Source: Holophaga sp.
GTDB taxonomy: Bacteria > Acidobacteriota > Holophagae > Holophagales > Holophagaceae
Assembly: GCA_030691225.1 (NCBI GenBank)
Contig: JAUYES010000683.1
Location: 1-7,017, forward strand
Direction: 5' to 3'
Length of the DNA: 7,017 bases
A program made the translations under genes and the position numbers. The notes beneath the pieces are model-generated. The model did not search any database. It had not been told where the DNA came from and saw nothing but the letters and a program-made list of their open reading frames with translations. This document shows positions 6,086 through 7,017 of the stretch, in pieces; position 1 is the stretch's first letter, and each line of letters starts with the position of its first letter.

Positions 6086-6532
6086 ATGGAAATCCTCCTC
6101 ATCGAGAACGTAGGGAAATTGGGTGTTCGCGGCGATGTCGTGACCGTTAAAGACGGTTATGCCCGCAATTTCCTGCTCCCCCGCAAAAAGGCCCTACCGG
6201 TAACGGCTGGCAACAAACGCCAGATCGAACTGGAAAAGGAGCGCAATCTGAAGCTGCGCGCCAAGGAGCTGTCGGAAGCCCAGACGCTCAAGGAGAAGCT
6301 GGAAGCCGTTGTTCTCACCGTGGCCAAGAAGGTCGGCGAAAACAAGCACCTCTTTGGTTCCGTCACCAATGCCGATGTGGCTGAAATGCTCAAGGCCAAG
6401 GGCTTCGATATCGAGAAGCAGTCCATCAGCCTGCCCCACGTCAAGGATCTAGGCACTCATGCTGTCGATATCCGCATTTACACGGGCGTTCATGCCAAGT
6501 TGAACCTGGAAGTCACCGCGCTCGCCGAGTAG
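6086..6532 (+). CDS. rplI: 50S ribosomal protein bL9
   Basis: bL9 is a large-subunit protein that binds 23S rRNA near the L1 stalk and helps keep the reading frame when ribosomes are crowded. The 148-residue length is normal. The N-terminal globular domain (1-50) carries the family signature GVRGDVVTVKDGYARNFL (13-30) followed by LPRKKA. The long connecting helix is ~41-75 (KRQIELEKERNLKLRAKELS), and the C-terminal rRNA-binding domain is ~78-148 with HLFGSVTNADV (88-98). ATG 6086 has GGAG six bases upstream, and bL9 proteins begin with this M-E/K-ILL pattern, so upstream in-frame codons (open back to 5897) are leader. The common partners rpsF and rpsR are not upstream here; the preceding gene runs the other way. 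An HU gene follows 77 bases downstream on the same strand. Confidence 0.98.
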   Translation: MEILLIENVGKLGVRGDVVTVKDGYARNFLLPRKKALPVTAGNKRQIELEKERNLKLRAKELSEAQTLKEKLEAVVLTVAKKVGENKHLFGSVTNADVAEMLKAKGFDIEKQSISLPHVKDLGTHAVDIRIYTGVHAKLNLEVTALAE

Positions 6533-6551
6533 CGGACTGTTGAATTTCCCC

Positions 6552-6578
6552 GGAGCCCGTGCTGTTTTAGTACGCTCC
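6552..6578 (+). other. Imperfect hairpin between rplI and the HU gene
   Basis: GGAGC (6552-6556) pairs with GCTCC (6574-6578), and GTGC (6559-6562) pairs with GTAC (6570-6573) with one G-U wobble, leaving a two-base bulge and a TGTTTTA loop. The following bases (TTCGTATC) are not a U-run, so termination would be weak. It may be an RNA-processing or attenuation site, or may overlap an HU promoter: TTGAAT (6540-6545) lies 17 bases before TGTTTT (6563-6568), a poor -10. Confidence 0.35.
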
Positions 6579-6609
6579 TTCGTATCAATCCCCACCTGAA
6601 AGGTTTCCC

Positions 6610-6909
6610 ATGACCAAGAGCACCACCAAGCCCGAAACCCTCGGCATTCCCGAACTTGCCGCCACCCTTGCCGAAGCCCAGGACCTGACCAAAGCCCGCG
6701 CCAAAGCCACCGTCGATGGACTTCGTGACGATATCGTCACCAACCTGCTGGCTGGCAAGCGCGTGAATATCTTCGGCCTCGGCACCTTCGAAGTCCGCGA
6801 TACCAAGGAAAAGGTCGGCCGCAACCCCAAGACCGGCGAATCCATCAAGATCCCCGCCGGCCGCAAAGTCGTCTTCAAGGCCGCCAAGGGCCTCAAGGAT
6901 CAGATGTAA
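6610..6909 (+). CDS. hup: HU-family nucleoid DNA-binding protein
   Basis: HU is a small dimeric histone-like protein that bends and compacts DNA without much sequence preference. The protein is 99 residues, slightly longer than the usual ~90 because of a Thr/Lys-rich N-terminus (MTKSTTKPETLG). Residues ~12-50 form the helical dimerisation part (LAATLAEAQDLTKARAKATV). The family signature runs through GLGTFEVRDT (56-65) and GRNPKTGESIKIPA (70-83). RNPKTG at 71-76 is the beta-arm tip, whose Pro73 normally intercalates into DNA. The C-terminal KVVFKAAKGLKD is standard. GAAAGG lies six bases before ATG 6610. HU rather than IHF is favoured by the arm sequence, but the two subfamilies are close. 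It may be co-transcribed with rplI or have its own promoter in the 77-base gap. Confidence 0.96.
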   Translation: MTKSTTKPETLGIPELAATLAEAQDLTKARAKATVDGLRDDIVTNLLAGKRVNIFGLGTFEVRDTKEKVGRNPKTGESIKIPAGRKVVFKAAKGLKDQM

Positions 6910-6927
6910 TTTGTAAGGTTCCAAAGC

Positions 6928-6952
6928 AAAGGCCGCCCGCAAGGCGGCCTTT
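6928..6952 (+). terminator. Strong hairpin terminator after the HU gene
   Basis: AAAGGCCGCC (6928-6937) and GGCGGCCTTT (6943-6952) form a perfect 10-bp stem closed by a CGCAA loop, 18 bases after the HU stop codon. The U-run on the plus strand is only the three stem bases followed by GTCG. The A-rich 5' flank (CCAAAGCAAA) gives a short U-rich tail on the minus strand too, so it may work in both directions. Confidence 0.85.
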
Positions 6953-6978
6953 GTCGTAACGGCTGCGACCCAGCGGCT

Positions 6979-7017
6979 ATGTCACCATTCGACCGAAGCG
7001 AAGCGAAGGGAGAATAG
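6979..7017. repeat. Probable truncated arm of a dispersed intergenic palindromic repeat
   Basis: TGTCACCATTCGACCGAAGC followed by GAAGCGAAGGGAG matches, from memory, the left arm of short palindromic intergenic repeats found in several bacterial phyla, whose spurious translations read like 'FDRSEA..GE'. Here the same accidental peptide can be read (ATG 6979 to TAG 7017). It lies just beyond the HU terminator, where such elements usually sit. The second arm would be past the window end. The internal CGAAG/CGAAG repetition is visible directly; family membership is recollection. Confidence 0.4.

Noticed and set aside
6979..7017. Twelve-residue reading frame ending exactly at the window edge
   Set aside because: It has no ribosome site and its peptide is the well-known false translation of an intergenic repeat.

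Overview
The window looks like ordinary chromosomal DNA from a Gram-negative-type bacterium. The G+C content is moderate to high, roughly mid-to-high 50s percent by eye. I cannot name the organism from sequence alone. A bacterial XPB helicase, a family-4 uracil-DNA glycosylase, an ECF sigma factor with a membrane-bound partner and a c-di-GMP-type PilZ protein would fit Acidobacteriota or a related deep proteobacterial-grade lineage, but that is a weak inference. There are no rRNA or tRNA genes, CRISPR arrays, transposases or phage genes.

Layout. (1) 1-1162, minus: the N-terminal 387 codons of an XPB/ERCC3-type DNA helicase, cut by the left window edge. (2) 1337-3247, plus, divergent from it: a 636-residue protein with the 'helicase-associated' XPB/Ssl2 N-terminal-like domain and a C-terminal WYL-like module. 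Homologues of these two genes are neighbours in mycobacteria, so this is probably a conserved repair or DNA-remodelling pair. (3) 4588 down to 3248, minus: a three-gene cassette of ECF sigma factor, an overlapping single-pass membrane protein (probable anti-sigma factor) and a small membrane-anchored coiled-coil protein. (4) 4715-5533, plus: a family-4 (Fe-S) uracil-DNA glycosylase, divergent from the sigma gene. (5) 5879 down to 5523, minus: a stand-alone PilZ protein, overlapping the glycosylase gene tail to tail by 11 bp. (6) 6086-6532 and 6610-6909, plus: ribosomal protein bL9 and an HU-type nucleoid protein, followed by a strong hairpin terminator. (7) The last ~40 bases resemble one arm of a widespread intergenic palindromic repeat, truncated by the window end.

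Genes are packed tightly. Convergent pairs abut or overlap (3247/3248; 5523-5533), and regulatory DNA lies in three divergent gaps (1163-1336, 4589-4714, 5880-6085). The XPB pair and the glycosylase give the region a DNA-maintenance flavour. The sigma/anti-sigma cassette between them is a separate signalling unit, and the bL9-HU end is housekeeping.

The most interesting parts are the XPB plus helicase-associated/WYL pair, the sigma cassette whose candidate anti-sigma lacks the usual zinc motif, and the structured leader before bL9. I do not see a clearly new system.
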